From CAZODA01 sp964578485 (GTDB lineage Bacteria; Bacteroidota; Bacteroidia; Bacteroidales; Marinilabiliaceae), in NCBI GenBank assembly GCA_964578485.1, contig CAZODA010000020.1, positions 1-57,108 of the forward strand: DNA of 57,108 nt, given 5' to 3'. The position numbers were made by a program, and so were the translations under genes. Shown one piece after another: positions 44,356 through 53,640 of this stretch. The notes beneath the pieces are model-generated. The model worked only from the letters and a program-made list of their open reading frames with translations, did not search any database and was not told the origin of the DNA. Position 1 is the first letter of the stretch, and each line of letters starts with the position of its first letter.

Positions 44356-44964
44356 TTATCTTTTAATAATACCGTAAAATAGTATGGTTAAAATATTTTC
44401 GAGCTGCTCATTGAAATCATCCAGATTTGTTTCATTGTTAAACAATGGTAGCTCTAATCCTTTAAGTGCCGTGGCAATGCCAAAGGCAGCAAGCTGTGTA
44501 TCTTTTATCTGAAAAATTCCGCTTTTAACACCTTCATTTAAGATTGTTTTTAGATATTTCTCTTCAGATTTGTTTACCTTTTTTTTCAGAGGCTCAACTA
44601 AGTTGTACCCAAATGACATCTCATCCTTTAAAACATTTTGATAGTTTTTTAATTTATTGACGGTTTCCATTCGTACAACAACATATTTGCGAAATTTGTT
44701 TTGCGAACTAAGGTCAGAATTTACAATTTCATATAATCGTGTCAATAAAATCTCAGTCTCAGATTCTATAACTGCTTGGAATATCTCCTCTTTATTTTTA
44801 AAATAATAATAAAGAGAACTTTTTCCTTTGTGAAGAGTTAATGCAATATCTTCCATTGTTGTTTTTTTGTATCCGTATCGGGCAAATAGTTCCCCGGCAG
44901 CATCCAAAATTGAACATCTCGTTGCATCTTGTGCAGGAGTCAGGGATTTATTATCCAGCCTCAT
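44356..44964 (-). CDS. TetR/AcrR-family transcriptional regulator
   Basis: This is a 202-residue transcription repressor of the TetR family. The N-terminal helix-turn-helix (about residues 17-64) reads AAGELFARYGYKKTTMEDIA followed by KGKSSLYYYFKNKEEIF, a near-consensus match. The C-terminal ligand-binding helices are variable and give no effector. It is upstream of metA on the same strand, with its own TATTTTTG promoter element. No efflux or other obvious target gene is adjacent. Confidence 0.92.
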   Translation of the reverse strand: MRLDNKSLTPAQDATRCSILDAAGELFARYGYKKTTMEDIALTLHKGKSSLYYYFKNKEEIFQAVIESETEILLTRLYEIVNSDLSSQNKFRKYVVVRMETVNKLKNYQNVLKDEMSFGYNLVEPLKKKVNKSEEKYLKTILNEGVKSGIFQIKDTQLAAFGIATALKGLELPLFNNETNLDDFNEQLENILTILFYGIIKR

Positions 44965-44992
44965 GATTTTTGATTTTTTATGATGTTAAAGA

Positions 44993-45000
44993 CAAAAATA
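44993..45000 (-). promoter_or_regulatory. -7 element for the tetR gene
   Basis: On the minus strand this is TATTTTTG, a TAnnTTTG match about 29 bp before the ATG at 44964. Confidence 0.4.
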
Positions 45001-45060
45001 TAAATTGTTTGTAATAATGGCTATTTCAGACAAATAATTCTTTGTTAAACAATAAGCTTG

Positions 45061-47208
45061 TTATTGTTCGTTGGCAAGCACAAAGTCGAGTTGACGTTTT
45101 TCAAGATTAGCCCTGGCAATCTGAATCCTTAAAGGATCACCCAATTGATACTTTTTCTTGCTGTTACGACCGATAAGATAATAATTTTCCTCATCAAATT
45201 GATAGGAATCATCATTTAGGTCACGAATTGAAATCATACCTTCACATTTGTTTTCAATTATTTCAACAAATAATCCCCATTCTGTAACTCCTGAAATAAC
45301 ACCATCAAAAAACTCCCCTTGATGGTCCTTCATGAATTCAACTTGCTTGTATTTTATGGATGCCCGTTCTGCTTCGGAAGCCCTTTGTTCCATATCGGAG
45401 CTGTGTTCACACATTTTCTCATACTTGGAAACTTGAACAGAGCGTTGACCACTTAAATAACGTTCAAGTAAACGATGAGCCATCATATCAGGATAGCGAC
45501 GAATGGGAGAGGTGAAATGAGAATAATGTTGGAAAGCCAATCCGTAATGACCAATATTGTGAGTTGAATAAACTGCTTTTGCCATGGTACGAATTGCCAA
45601 TGTTTCAATAATGTTCTGCTCACGTCGCCCTTGGACAGAATCTAATAAGCGGTTAAGTGCCTGACTGACCTTCTCCTTGCCACGAGGAGCAGCTTCTAAA
45701 CCGAATTTGCGAACAAAACGACTGAAAGTCTCAAACTTTTCAGGATCAGGAACATCATGAATACGATAAACAAATGTTTTTGGTTTTTTAGTCTTCCCTT
45801 TACTTATCTCATTTTTACCTATTAATTCGGCTACTTTTTTATTTGCCTGAAGCATGAACTCTTCAATTAGGTGGTTTGCTTCTTTCAATTCTGTGAAATA
45901 AACACCTAAAGGATGCCCTTTTTTATCTAAATTGAATTTAACTTCAATACGTTCGAAGTTAATAGCTCCGTTTTCATGACGAGCCTTGCGAATATTTTTT
46001 GCTATATTACTCATTGTTACGAGCTCTTCAGAAAACTCTCCCTTACCACTGTCAATGATCTTTTGAGCTTCTTCATATGAAAAACCTTTATTAGAATTTA
46101 TAATGGTTTTTCCTATCCAATATTTTTTTATGATGCCCGAATTTTCCATTTCAAAAACAACAGAAAAACAAAGCTTGTCCTCACCCGGACGAAGAGAACA
46201 AAGTTGATTGCTTAGTCTTTCAGGCAACATTGGAACAACCCTGTCAACAAGGTAAACAGAAGTTCCCCTGTTTTCGGCTTCCTTGTCGATAATTGAATCC
46301 TGCTGCACATACCAAGTGACATCAGCAATGTGAATGCCAATTTCATATAAATTATCATTGATTTTACGAAATGAAAGAGCATCATCAAAATCCTTGGCAT
46401 CAGAAGGATCAATAGTAAAGGTCGTTACTTTACGAAAATCCTTACGCTTTTTTATTTCATCCGAAGAAATGTGATCAGCTATTCTATTGGCTGCATTTAT
46501 TGCCTTTTTAGGATATTTATAGGGAAGATTAAATTCAGCTAATATGGCATGCATCTCAGCATTGTTATCACCTGTTTCACCTAAAATGTCCACAACTTTG
46601 CCAATAGGATTTTTAGCCTTGGCAGGCCATTCCATGATTTTGACCACAACTTTTTGACCATTTTTGGCCCCCATTAAATGCTCCCCGGGAATAAAAATGT
46701 CATGGTTGATTATTTTTGGGTCGCTTACTAAGAATGCAAACTTCGAGCTTAGTTCAATAGTACCAACAAAAAGCTCACGCTTGCGTTTGATTATTTCGAT
46801 AACCTCACCTTCAGGCCTGCGACGCCTGCGATGTGCATATTGTAACACTTTTACACGATCCCCATCTAAAGCATTGTGGAGATTGGCTTGTGATACAAAA
46901 ATATCTTCACCATCATCGTCAGGAATGATATAAGCGGCACCGGAGTTTGTCATATCAACAACACCGCTTACTCTGGCTTTTCTTTCTAATAGCTTAAAAC
47001 GTCCTACCGAGACCATAGTTAAATATTTCTCCTCCTCCAATTCAAATAAGATAAATTCAACAAGCCGACGCTCACTTTTTTTTGAAACGCCTATGGCAGC
47101 CGACATTTGTTTGTAGTTGTAACTTTTTTCTGAATTGTGATGAAAGACGCTCTTAATTTGTGATTTAATTGTTGACCCCTTAGGTCGTCTGGTTTTTTTA
47201 TTTGACAT
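45061..47208 (-). CDS. rnr: Ribonuclease R
   Basis: This is a processive 3'-5' exoribonuclease that degrades structured RNA. The 715-residue protein has an N-terminal helix-turn-helix and cold-shock domains, the RNB catalytic motif TIDPSDAKDFDDAL (near 270) with its four Asp, and a C-terminal S1 domain with FFDGVISGVTEWGLFVEI. The Lys-rich N-terminus (MSNKKTRRPKGST) is typical. Length and order fit RNase R better than RNase II. It stands alone. Confidence 0.95.
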   Translation of the reverse strand: MSNKKTRRPKGSTIKSQIKSVFHHNSEKSYNYKQMSAAIGVSKKSERRLVEFILFELEEEKYLTMVSVGRFKLLERKARVSGVVDMTNSGAAYIIPDDDGEDIFVSQANLHNALDGDRVKVLQYAHRRRRRPEGEVIEIIKRKRELFVGTIELSSKFAFLVSDPKIINHDIFIPGEHLMGAKNGQKVVVKIMEWPAKAKNPIGKVVDILGETGDNNAEMHAILAEFNLPYKYPKKAINAANRIADHISSDEIKKRKDFRKVTTFTIDPSDAKDFDDALSFRKINDNLYEIGIHIADVTWYVQQDSIIDKEAENRGTSVYLVDRVVPMLPERLSNQLCSLRPGEDKLCFSVVFEMENSGIIKKYWIGKTIINSNKGFSYEEAQKIIDSGKGEFSEELVTMSNIAKNIRKARHENGAINFERIEVKFNLDKKGHPLGVYFTELKEANHLIEEFMLQANKKVAELIGKNEISKGKTKKPKTFVYRIHDVPDPEKFETFSRFVRKFGLEAAPRGKEKVSQALNRLLDSVQGRREQNIIETLAIRTMAKAVYSTHNIGHYGLAFQHYSHFTSPIRRYPDMMAHRLLERYLSGQRSVQVSKYEKMCEHSSDMEQRASEAERASIKYKQVEFMKDHQGEFFDGVISGVTEWGLFVEIIENKCEGMISIRDLNDDSYQFDEENYYLIGRNSKKKYQLGDPLRIQIARANLEKRQLDFVLANEQ

Positions 47209-47533
47209 TATTAGTGTTTGTAATTCTGTATTTAAAAAAGAAAGGTAAGATAAAAACTTCTATTTTTATTTTAGCTTTTCTTAGATCAAGAAAATTTTTT
47301 TAATAAACTTTATCAGGATAGTAAAAGGTCAAATATAAGGAATATATCGGCGAATGATTAAATTTTAAAATAAAATTTAAGCCAATTTAATTGGAACTGC
47401 CTTTTTAAACTGACTATGTAACTTTATTGTTTTTATTACGAAAAAGCTTAATAAAAGGTAAGTGATGAATTAAGATGAATAATGGTATAATATCTTGATC
47501 TGACAATATTAGTGCCTACATTTTAAAACAAAT
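47209..47533. other. Divergent intergenic region rnr / MORN-variant gene
   Basis: This 325-bp AT-rich gap separates divergent genes. I see no hairpin, repeat or coding frame of note. It must hold the promoters of both, but no exact TAnnTTTG was picked out with confidence. Confidence 0.45.
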
Positions 47534-48388
47534 ATGAAAGGGAAAAAACATATAACCGCTTATATTTTTTTCAGAATTATAAGTTTGCTTTCTGTAATTT
47601 TCGTGTTTTCAGCTTTTTTTTATTTAAATTCTGATCAGGAACAAGAAATTAATAAAATGGATGAAAATGGTCTGAAAACCGGACTGTGGATAAGTAATTA
47701 TGATGATGGAACAGTTATGGAAAAAGGTGAATTCCTGGAAGGAGCAAAACATGGAATATGGAAAGCATGGTACCGGGATGGTAAATTAAAGCATGAAATA
47801 ACCTATGACCATGGTACGGCAAGAGGGCAAGCATGCATGTATTATGCTGATGGCACATTAAGGGAAGCAGGTTTTTGGAATGAAACATGTTGGATAGGAG
47901 AATACCGTTATTATCACCCTAATGGACAAACAGCCTATGAGTGGACTTATAATGAAAAAGGAAATAGGGAAGGAGAGCAAATTTACTATTATTCCAACGG
48001 GGAAAAACAGTACCGAGGAAAATGGACTAATGGTAATATTGATGGTGCTGTTGAAGTTTATGACACTACCGGTGTTATGGTTCAGATAAGGAATTATGAT
48101 GAAAAAGGAAAATTTTCCAACAGCTCTGAAATAAACAGCAATATACATGATAATGATTCTTCAAAAAATTTACTCCCCTTTGAAGGGACGGGATATCATA
48201 CAGTTTATAAATTGGATGGGACTCTATATAAAAAGGGATACTTTGAAAAAGGACAATTGATTACGGGACATGAATATATATATGATAATCTTGACTCTTT
48301 AAGACAGATTCGTGTTTTTGAAGGAGGACGAATTGTTAAAATTAGGTCTGGTGTAGAACTCGAAAACTTTTCTATAAGTAATTACTGA
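47534..48388 (+). CDS. MORN-variant repeat protein
   Basis: This is a 284-residue protein with an N-terminal hydrophobic helix (about 11-30) that is either a signal or an anchor. About five MORN-variant repeats follow, with units such as GLKTGLWISNYDDGTV, GAKHGIWKAWYRDGKL, GTARGQACMYYADGTL and GNREGEQIYYYSNGEK. One more repeat lies near residue 215 (GTLYKKGYFEKG). Such proteins are common in Bacteroidota, sometimes described as antitoxin-like, but no toxin is adjacent here. The role is unknown; the surface-exposed repeats suggest binding. Confidence 0.75.
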   Translation: MKGKKHITAYIFFRIISLLSVIFVFSAFFYLNSDQEQEINKMDENGLKTGLWISNYDDGTVMEKGEFLEGAKHGIWKAWYRDGKLKHEITYDHGTARGQACMYYADGTLREAGFWNETCWIGEYRYYHPNGQTAYEWTYNEKGNREGEQIYYYSNGEKQYRGKWTNGNIDGAVEVYDTTGVMVQIRNYDEKGKFSNSSEINSNIHDNDSSKNLLPFEGTGYHTVYKLDGTLYKKGYFEKGQLITGHEYIYDNLDSLRQIRVFEGGRIVKIRSGVELENFSISNY

Positions 48389-48448
48389 TGTAAAGGTTGC
48401 TCCTTATTCTTGTAAGTTGATTGAAAAAATGAGCTTGTGAAGAATTAA

Positions 48449-49750
48449 TCACTCTTTAATACATCTCACAGAAAACCCATATCTTTTTAAATAGGCTCCC
48501 CTGTATAAATAATTGAATTCCGGTATTATATAACGACTCCATGCTTCAAATTCATTTTCAGCAGTGAGGGTCCACCAATAACAGTAATCGCCCATGCTGT
48601 TAAATGATCCGTCGAAACTCCTGCGACCGGAAGGAAGAGCCGAAAATCCATAATAATTGTTGCCCTTGTTGCTAATCTTCCAAAACTTTGCCGATTTCAA
48701 TAAATATGCTCCATCTTTACCTCTCCAGCCGGTTGCAGAAGAAATATTTATCGATGGATCAATATAATTTTCAAGTTCATGCCAGTCGCTATCCTTAGGT
48801 ATGCGCCAACCGGCAGGACAAAGCTGATCTTCTTCTACAGCATGCCAATTATAAAGAGCGCCAAAGGGTTTTTGATAATTTTCATTATGATCATACCAAG
48901 TGTATGAGGCATAGTTTATCTCACGCCATAACAAGCTGTTCTGAATATGCTTTATTTCTTTTCCGTTTTTTAGTTTTGTGGTTCTTAAATTTTCAGCCAT
49001 CCAAATTTGATTGCCTATTTGAACAATAGGATAATGATTGTTGTCGGCATCACTACAGAGTAGAAATTCAAAATTAATTGTTTGATCAACTTCAGGACTT
49101 AAGGCAATAATTCGCTGAAAATCTCCGGCAGTTGCTTTAAAAAGAATACGATCACCTTGTGTGAATTTCATTGGTATCAAAGATTGATCTCTGTCCGTCA
49201 GGCTTTTATTCTCACTAATTATATATTTAATATTTGGATCTGATGTAAGGGAGTTGCTCATAATCCAATGAGTGTAATTAAAGTTACCCGCTTGAAAAAT
49301 TATTTGATAACTACCTTTTGTCAAACCTTTGATTTCCCATTTATGAGAACCTCGTGGAATATTTCCTGCAAATTCAAGAAGGTCATTTCCAAAAGAATCG
49401 TTTATAGAGATTTTTATAAAGGCCGGGAAAAATAACTCTGATTCAATTTTACAAGAGCCTTCTGAGGCATTAGGAAATACTTGAATGACAGGGTTTTTAA
49501 TGCTGTCTCCCTTGCTTTGAGACTCTGTATAATTACTTAGTAAAAGACTTTCTGAGCCTGCAATAATAAGTGAAGCCCTACTGTTGAGATTGATGATTTC
49601 TATAATATCAATATCTCTACCTGCTCCGCTACCTTTAAAACTGAGGACTATATCACCGGCATTAATTGAAGTTGATAAACTGAACAAAAAAAATATTGCC
49701 CAATTCAACAGTAATCTATCAAGAAATAATTTTAACAAGACTTTTTGCAT
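48449..49750 (-). CDS. FISUMP-domain secreted protein
   Basis: This is a 433-residue secreted protein. A signal peptide lies in the first 32 residues. The C-terminal half (about 240-433) is the Fibrobacter succinogenes major paralogous domain: IGNQIWMAENLRTTKL, YNWHAVEEDQLCPAGWRIP, and the final YGFSVRCIK. Residues about 90-170 (QVFPNASEGSCKI, PRGSHKWEIKGLTKGSYQII) resemble a type IX secretion type-A sorting domain, but placed internally and not at the C-terminus. The function is unknown; surface display is likely. Confidence 0.75.
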   Translation of the reverse strand: MQKVLLKLFLDRLLLNWAIFFLFSLSTSINAGDIVLSFKGSGAGRDIDIIEIINLNSRASLIIAGSESLLLSNYTESQSKGDSIKNPVIQVFPNASEGSCKIESELFFPAFIKISINDSFGNDLLEFAGNIPRGSHKWEIKGLTKGSYQIIFQAGNFNYTHWIMSNSLTSDPNIKYIISENKSLTDRDQSLIPMKFTQGDRILFKATAGDFQRIIALSPEVDQTINFEFLLCSDADNNHYPIVQIGNQIWMAENLRTTKLKNGKEIKHIQNSLLWREINYASYTWYDHNENYQKPFGALYNWHAVEEDQLCPAGWRIPKDSDWHELENYIDPSINISSATGWRGKDGAYLLKSAKFWKISNKGNNYYGFSALPSGRRSFDGSFNSMGDYCYWWTLTAENEFEAWSRYIIPEFNYLYRGAYLKRYGFSVRCIKE

Positions 49751-49929
49751 GAATTGATGGATCTGATATAATTTAAATAGCGGTAAAACCGGTAAACTTG
49801 TTAAACAGTAAATAAGTTTAAAGTTAAATAGAATATTTTAAGAAATGAAGCCCTTTGAATATCAATAATCTCATATTTAATGAAAAAATAATTCATTTTT
49901 GTAACTTAGCAGGCAATAAGAAAAAAGTT

Positions 49930-51408
49930 ATGGAAAGTCAATTTAAAATTTATAATTCACTGACAAGGAAACTTGAAGTGTTTGAAGCCCTTAATCCTCC
50001 TAATGTTGGAATGTACGTTTGTGGACCCACTGTCTATGGTGACCCTCACTTGGGGCATGCAAGGCCTGCAATTATTTTTGATGTTTTGTTTCGCTACCTT
50101 AAGTATTTGGGATACAAGGTTCGTTATGTTAGAAATATAACGGATGTGGGACACTTGGAAAATGATGCCGATGAAGGAGAAGATAAAATTGGGAAAAAAG
50201 CAAGATTAGAACAATTAGAACCAATGGAGGTGGTCCAGTTTTATACTGTTCGCTATCACGATTTTATGCAATTGCTGAATGTAACCCGCCCATCAATTGA
50301 ACCAACAGCATCAGGCCATATCATTGAACAACTTGCCATAGTTGAAAAAATTATGGAAAAAGGTTATGCCTACGAAAGCAATGGATCTGTGTATTTCGAT
50401 GTGGAAAAATACTCTCGCGAACATAACTATGGGGTTTTATCGGGAAGGGTGCTTGAAGAGTTACATAGTACTACACGCGAGCTTGAAGGGCAAAAGGAAA
50501 AGCGTAATAGCTTCGATTTTGCATTGTGGAAAAAAGCCGACCCTTTACATATTATGCGCTGGCCTTCTGCTTATAGTGAAGGATTCCCCGGCTGGCATCT
50601 TGAATGTACTGCTATGAGTGCACGATACCTTGGTGAAACATTTGATATACATGGAGGTGGCATGGACCTTTTATTTCCACACCATGAATGTGAAATTGCC
50701 CAAAGTACTATTGCATATGGACAAGGGCCTGCACGCTATTGGATGCATAACAATATGATAACGATTAATGGGCAGAAAATGGGGAAATCCCTTGATAATT
50801 TTATCACACTTGAAGAATTGTTTAGTGGTGATCATACTCTTTTAGATAAGGCTTGGACGCCAATGACTGTTCGTTTTTTTATTCTGCAGGCTCACTATAG
50901 AAGCACAGTTGATTTTTCCAATGAGGCTCTGCTGGCAGCAGAAAAAGGCTTGCAAAGATTAATGGAGGGTATCCGGAATATTGATAAAGTACCGGCTGCA
51001 GAAACTAATATTTTAGATCTTAAGGAGTTTAGAAATAAATGTTTTGAGGCTCTCAATGATGATCTGAATACTCCGGTTTTACTTTCTCATTTATTTGAAG
51101 GAGTTAGAGCTATAAATATGGCTGTTGCCGGTAAGGGTGGTTTTACAACTGAAGGCCGACAGGAACTAAAAGTGCTTATGGAAGACCTTGTGTTTAATGT
51201 TCTTGGTTTAATGCCTGAACAGAAAAATGAAATTCAATCGGAAGTTTTAACAGAGATAATAGATTTAATACTGCAGCTGCGTCAGGAAGCCAAAATAAAT
51301 AAAGATTGGAATACTGCCGATAAAATACGTAATGACCTTGCGGCATTGGGAATTGTTGTAAAAGACGGAAAAGAAGGAGTAGAATGGGAATTTGCTGCTA
51401 AATCATAA
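49930..51408 (+). CDS. cysS: Cysteinyl-tRNA synthetase
   Basis: This class I synthetase charges tRNA-Cys, whose gene is also in the window (35427-35497). The 492-residue protein from the chosen ATG has the HIGH-like motif PTVYGDPHLGHARP, with a zinc-ligand Cys in YVCGPTVYGD, GGGMDLLFPHHECEIAQS with the zinc ligands, and KMGKSLDNF (KMSKS). The open frame reaches 49855, but that adds 25 unrelated residues and would place the start upstream of the TAACTTAG promoter-like element at 49902-49909. Confidence 0.97.
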   Translation: MESQFKIYNSLTRKLEVFEALNPPNVGMYVCGPTVYGDPHLGHARPAIIFDVLFRYLKYLGYKVRYVRNITDVGHLENDADEGEDKIGKKARLEQLEPMEVVQFYTVRYHDFMQLLNVTRPSIEPTASGHIIEQLAIVEKIMEKGYAYESNGSVYFDVEKYSREHNYGVLSGRVLEELHSTTRELEGQKEKRNSFDFALWKKADPLHIMRWPSAYSEGFPGWHLECTAMSARYLGETFDIHGGGMDLLFPHHECEIAQSTIAYGQGPARYWMHNNMITINGQKMGKSLDNFITLEELFSGDHTLLDKAWTPMTVRFFILQAHYRSTVDFSNEALLAAEKGLQRLMEGIRNIDKVPAAETNILDLKEFRNKCFEALNDDLNTPVLLSHLFEGVRAINMAVAGKGGFTTEGRQELKVLMEDLVFNVLGLMPEQKNEIQSEVLTEIIDLILQLRQEAKINKDWNTADKIRNDLAALGIVVKDGKEGVEWEFAAKS

Positions 51409-51446
51409 AAAATATAAAGCATAGTGTAATAATAATTTTCGCTTAA

Positions 51447-52454
51447 ATGAAAAATAAACAATACATATTTTTTACTTTGCTTGTAGTTGCTTTGCTTGCT
51501 TTTATTTCTTGTAAAAAAAGCAATAGACAACAGCAGATAACGCTTGCTAAAACAGAAAAACCAGATCTGAAAACTCCGCAGTTTAACGCCGACTCGGCAT
51601 ACAGATATATAGAAGATCAAGTTGCATTCGGTCCAAGAGTTCCGAATAGACCGGGACATTTAGAATGTGCAGATTATCTGATTGATAAGTTGGAAAAATT
51701 TGGTGCCGATGTTATTGTGCAGAAAGCTGAAGTAAAGGCTTTTGATGATACTTCCTTGGATATACGTAATATTATAGCGCAGTTTCAACCTGAAATAAGA
51801 GAACGTATATTGCTGTTTGCTCATTGGGATACCCGACCTTTTGCCGATCATGACCCTGATCCCGCCCTTCGCGATAATGCAATATTAGGGGCTAACGATG
51901 GAGCAAGTGGAGTAGGAGCACTTCTGGAAATAGCTCGTCACCTTAAAGATAATCCTACTTACCCCGGAGTTGATATTATTTTGTTTGATGCCGAAGATTA
52001 TGGTATCCCCGATCATTATCATCTTCCTTATAAGCCCGATACCTGGTGCCTGGGCAGCCAATATTGGGCTCAAAATCCACATACCCGAAATTATTATGCC
52101 CGTTTTGGTATTCTGTTGGATATGGTGGGAGCTAAAGATGCTCTGTTTTATCGTGAACAATATAGTATGCATTTTGCCCCCAAACTTGTTAATTATATAT
52201 GGAATATTGCGCAGGAGTTAGGCTATGGTGCGTGGTTTATCTTTCAAGATGGAGGAATGATAACTGATGATCATTTTTATGTTTATAAACATTTGAATAT
52301 TCCTTGTGTCGATATTATACAATATGACCCTTCATCAACTACAAGTTTTGGAAGTTATTGGCATACACATGCAGATAATATGGATGTGATTGATAAATCC
52401 ACACTGAAAGCTGTTGGACAAACTGTGATGGAAGTGATTTATAGAGAAAAATAA
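51447..52454 (+). CDS. M28-family peptidase / glutaminyl cyclase, lipoprotein
   Basis: This is a 335-residue secreted enzyme of the M28 zinc aminopeptidase fold, most like bacterial glutaminyl cyclases, which form N-terminal pyroglutamate on secreted proteins. The leader ends LLAFISCKK, a lipobox-like Cys followed by Lys. The zinc residues are in AHWDTRPFAD, GANDGASGVG, FDAEDYG and the late WHTHADNMD. It precedes rnhB with overlapping stop and start codons. In organisms with T9SS, N-terminal pyroglutamate formation on exported proteins is common, which fits the T9SS in this window, but peptidase activity is not excluded. Confidence 0.85.
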   Translation: MKNKQYIFFTLLVVALLAFISCKKSNRQQQITLAKTEKPDLKTPQFNADSAYRYIEDQVAFGPRVPNRPGHLECADYLIDKLEKFGADVIVQKAEVKAFDDTSLDIRNIIAQFQPEIRERILLFAHWDTRPFADHDPDPALRDNAILGANDGASGVGALLEIARHLKDNPTYPGVDIILFDAEDYGIPDHYHLPYKPDTWCLGSQYWAQNPHTRNYYARFGILLDMVGAKDALFYREQYSMHFAPKLVNYIWNIAQELGYGAWFIFQDGGMITDDHFYVYKHLNIPCVDIIQYDPSSTTSFGSYWHTHADNMDVIDKSTLKAVGQTVMEVIYREK

Positions 52455-53038
52455 TGAGTGAACTGAAATCTTTTCTTGAAAATAATCGACTCGAAGCAGG
52501 TTGTGATGAAGCAGGAAGAGGATGCCTTGCCGGACCGGTAATGGCTGCAGCTGTTATCTTACCAAAAGATTTCTCCCACCCCTATCTTAACGATTCAAAA
52601 CAACTATCTGCCAAAAGAAGAGAGGAACTGCGAAAAGTAATTGAAGAAAAAGCCTTGAGCTGGGCAGTGGCAGCAATAGATAATGAGCAAATTGATCGAA
52701 TAAACATTTTGAAAGCATCCATTGAAGCGATGCATAAAGCTATAAAACAATTAAAAGTAAAACCCGATTTCTTGATCATAGACGGAAATACTTTTTATCC
52801 CTTTGAAGATATACCACATAAATGCGTGGTTAAAGGGGATGCCACATATCTCTCAGTTGCAGCTGCAAGCATACTCGCTAAAACCCACCGCGATGAATAC
52901 ATGATGAAAGCTCATCAGAAATATCCACATTATCACTGGGATAAAAATAAAGGCTACCCTACAAAAAAACATAGAAATACTATAACTGAAAAAGGACTGT
53001 CACCCCTGCACAGAAAAACATTCAAAGTAAATAAATAA
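52454..53038 (+). CDS. rnhB: Ribonuclease HII
   Basis: This enzyme removes ribonucleotides from RNA-DNA hybrids. The 194-residue protein has GCDEAGRGCLAGPVMAAAV near the N-terminus with the DEAGRG catalytic pair, later KGDATYLSVAAASILAKTHRD, and the C-terminal GYPTKKHRN. All four acidic residues are in place. Its start codon overlaps the stop of the peptidase gene. A second RNase H (42763-43389) of type I is present elsewhere in the window. Confidence 0.96.
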   Translation: MSELKSFLENNRLEAGCDEAGRGCLAGPVMAAAVILPKDFSHPYLNDSKQLSAKRREELRKVIEEKALSWAVAAIDNEQIDRINILKASIEAMHKAIKQLKVKPDFLIIDGNTFYPFEDIPHKCVVKGDATYLSVAAASILAKTHRDEYMMKAHQKYPHYHWDKNKGYPTKKHRNTITEKGLSPLHRKTFKVNK

Positions 53039-53167
53039 TTATCAGTGATAAGTAAACGGTGATGAGTGATAAGTTATGAATTATAAGTTGAAAAAGTTGA
53101 GGACTACGTCGTATAAAATAGTTTAGAGTTTAGAGTTTCGGGTTTTTGAGCGAAGCGAAATCCCGAC

Positions 53168-53223
53168 TCCCGCTAAAGCGGGACAGGTTGCGTCGGGACA
53201 GGTTCCCGTTTGCAACGGGAACC
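53168..53223. repeat. Two GC-rich hairpins
   Basis: The first stem is tcccgct/agcggga (53168-53174 and 53177-53183) with a 2-nt loop. The second is ggttcccgtt/aacgggaacc (53201-53210 and 53214-53223) with a 3-nt loop. They look like REP-type dispersed elements, much richer in GC than the surroundings. Confidence 0.6.
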
Positions 53224-53288
53224 AGTTTAGAATGGTTGAGGACTATGTCGTTGAGAAAGGTTTAGGGATGTCTTTATAATATATAACG

Positions 53289-53337
53289 TCCAAACTCCTC
53301 CCTTGCAAAGGGGAGGTGGCCGAAGGTCGGAGGGGTT
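53289..53337. repeat. 49-bp dispersed direct repeat, copy 1
   Basis: The unit runs from tccaaactcctcccttgcaa through gggaggtggccgaaggtcgg to aggggtt. It contains internal complementary parts, ctcccttgcaaagggga, that can form a hairpin. Copy 2 is at 53362-53410, with a single base difference. Confidence 0.8.
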
Positions 53338-53361
53338 AAACTCGTTAAACAGAATTATCAC

Positions 53362-53410
53362 TCCAAACTCCTCCCCTGCAAAGGGGAGGTGGCCGAAGGT
53401 CGGAGGGGTT
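53362..53410. repeat. 49-bp dispersed direct repeat, copy 2
   Basis: This matches copy 1 at 53289-53337 except for one t to c change, with 24 bp between the copies. The unit is widespread in Bacteroidota intergenic regions as far as I recall; only two copies are in this window. Confidence 0.8.
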
Positions 53411-53640
53411 TTATAAATTAGCAGATTAGTGGTTAGTAAATTAAGTCATCGGATTTACGCAAAGCCCGCAAAGATAAGATCATGAATTATGGGAATAACG
53501 GAACTGTCTAAAAAGTCGATTTTTTGATATTATGTAAATTGTAAAATCCTTATAATTACTGCTTTACAAGTTGCAAAATTCGTTTTAAACAGCCCCTCTT
53601 GCTCGATTGATTATTGAAATTATTTTTTCAATTTTGTTGA

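Larger units (their letters stand above)
53039..53640. repeat. Repeat-packed intergenic region
   Basis: This 602-bp non-coding region is a mosaic of dispersed repeats. It contains tcagtgataagtaaacggt-type words at 53041-53090, a 17-bp word repeated with one mismatch at 53096-53112 and 53235-53251, two GC-rich hairpins (53168-53183 and 53201-53223), a 49-bp direct repeat (53289-53337 and 53362-53410), and a ttacgcaaagcccgcaaag word around 53455. No gene is apparent. It adjoins the GT-C-like gene. Confidence 0.7.

Noticed and set aside
49855..49929. N-terminal extension of CysS
   Set aside because: Adds 25 unrelated residues and starts upstream of the likely promoter; MESQFKIYNS at 49930 is the normal beginning.
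53289..53410. Two near-identical 49-bp units 24 bp apart, resembling a minimal CRISPR
   Set aside because: Only two copies with one spacer, units longer than typical repeats, a self-complementary inner part, and no cas genes; it fits a dispersed intergenic repeat.
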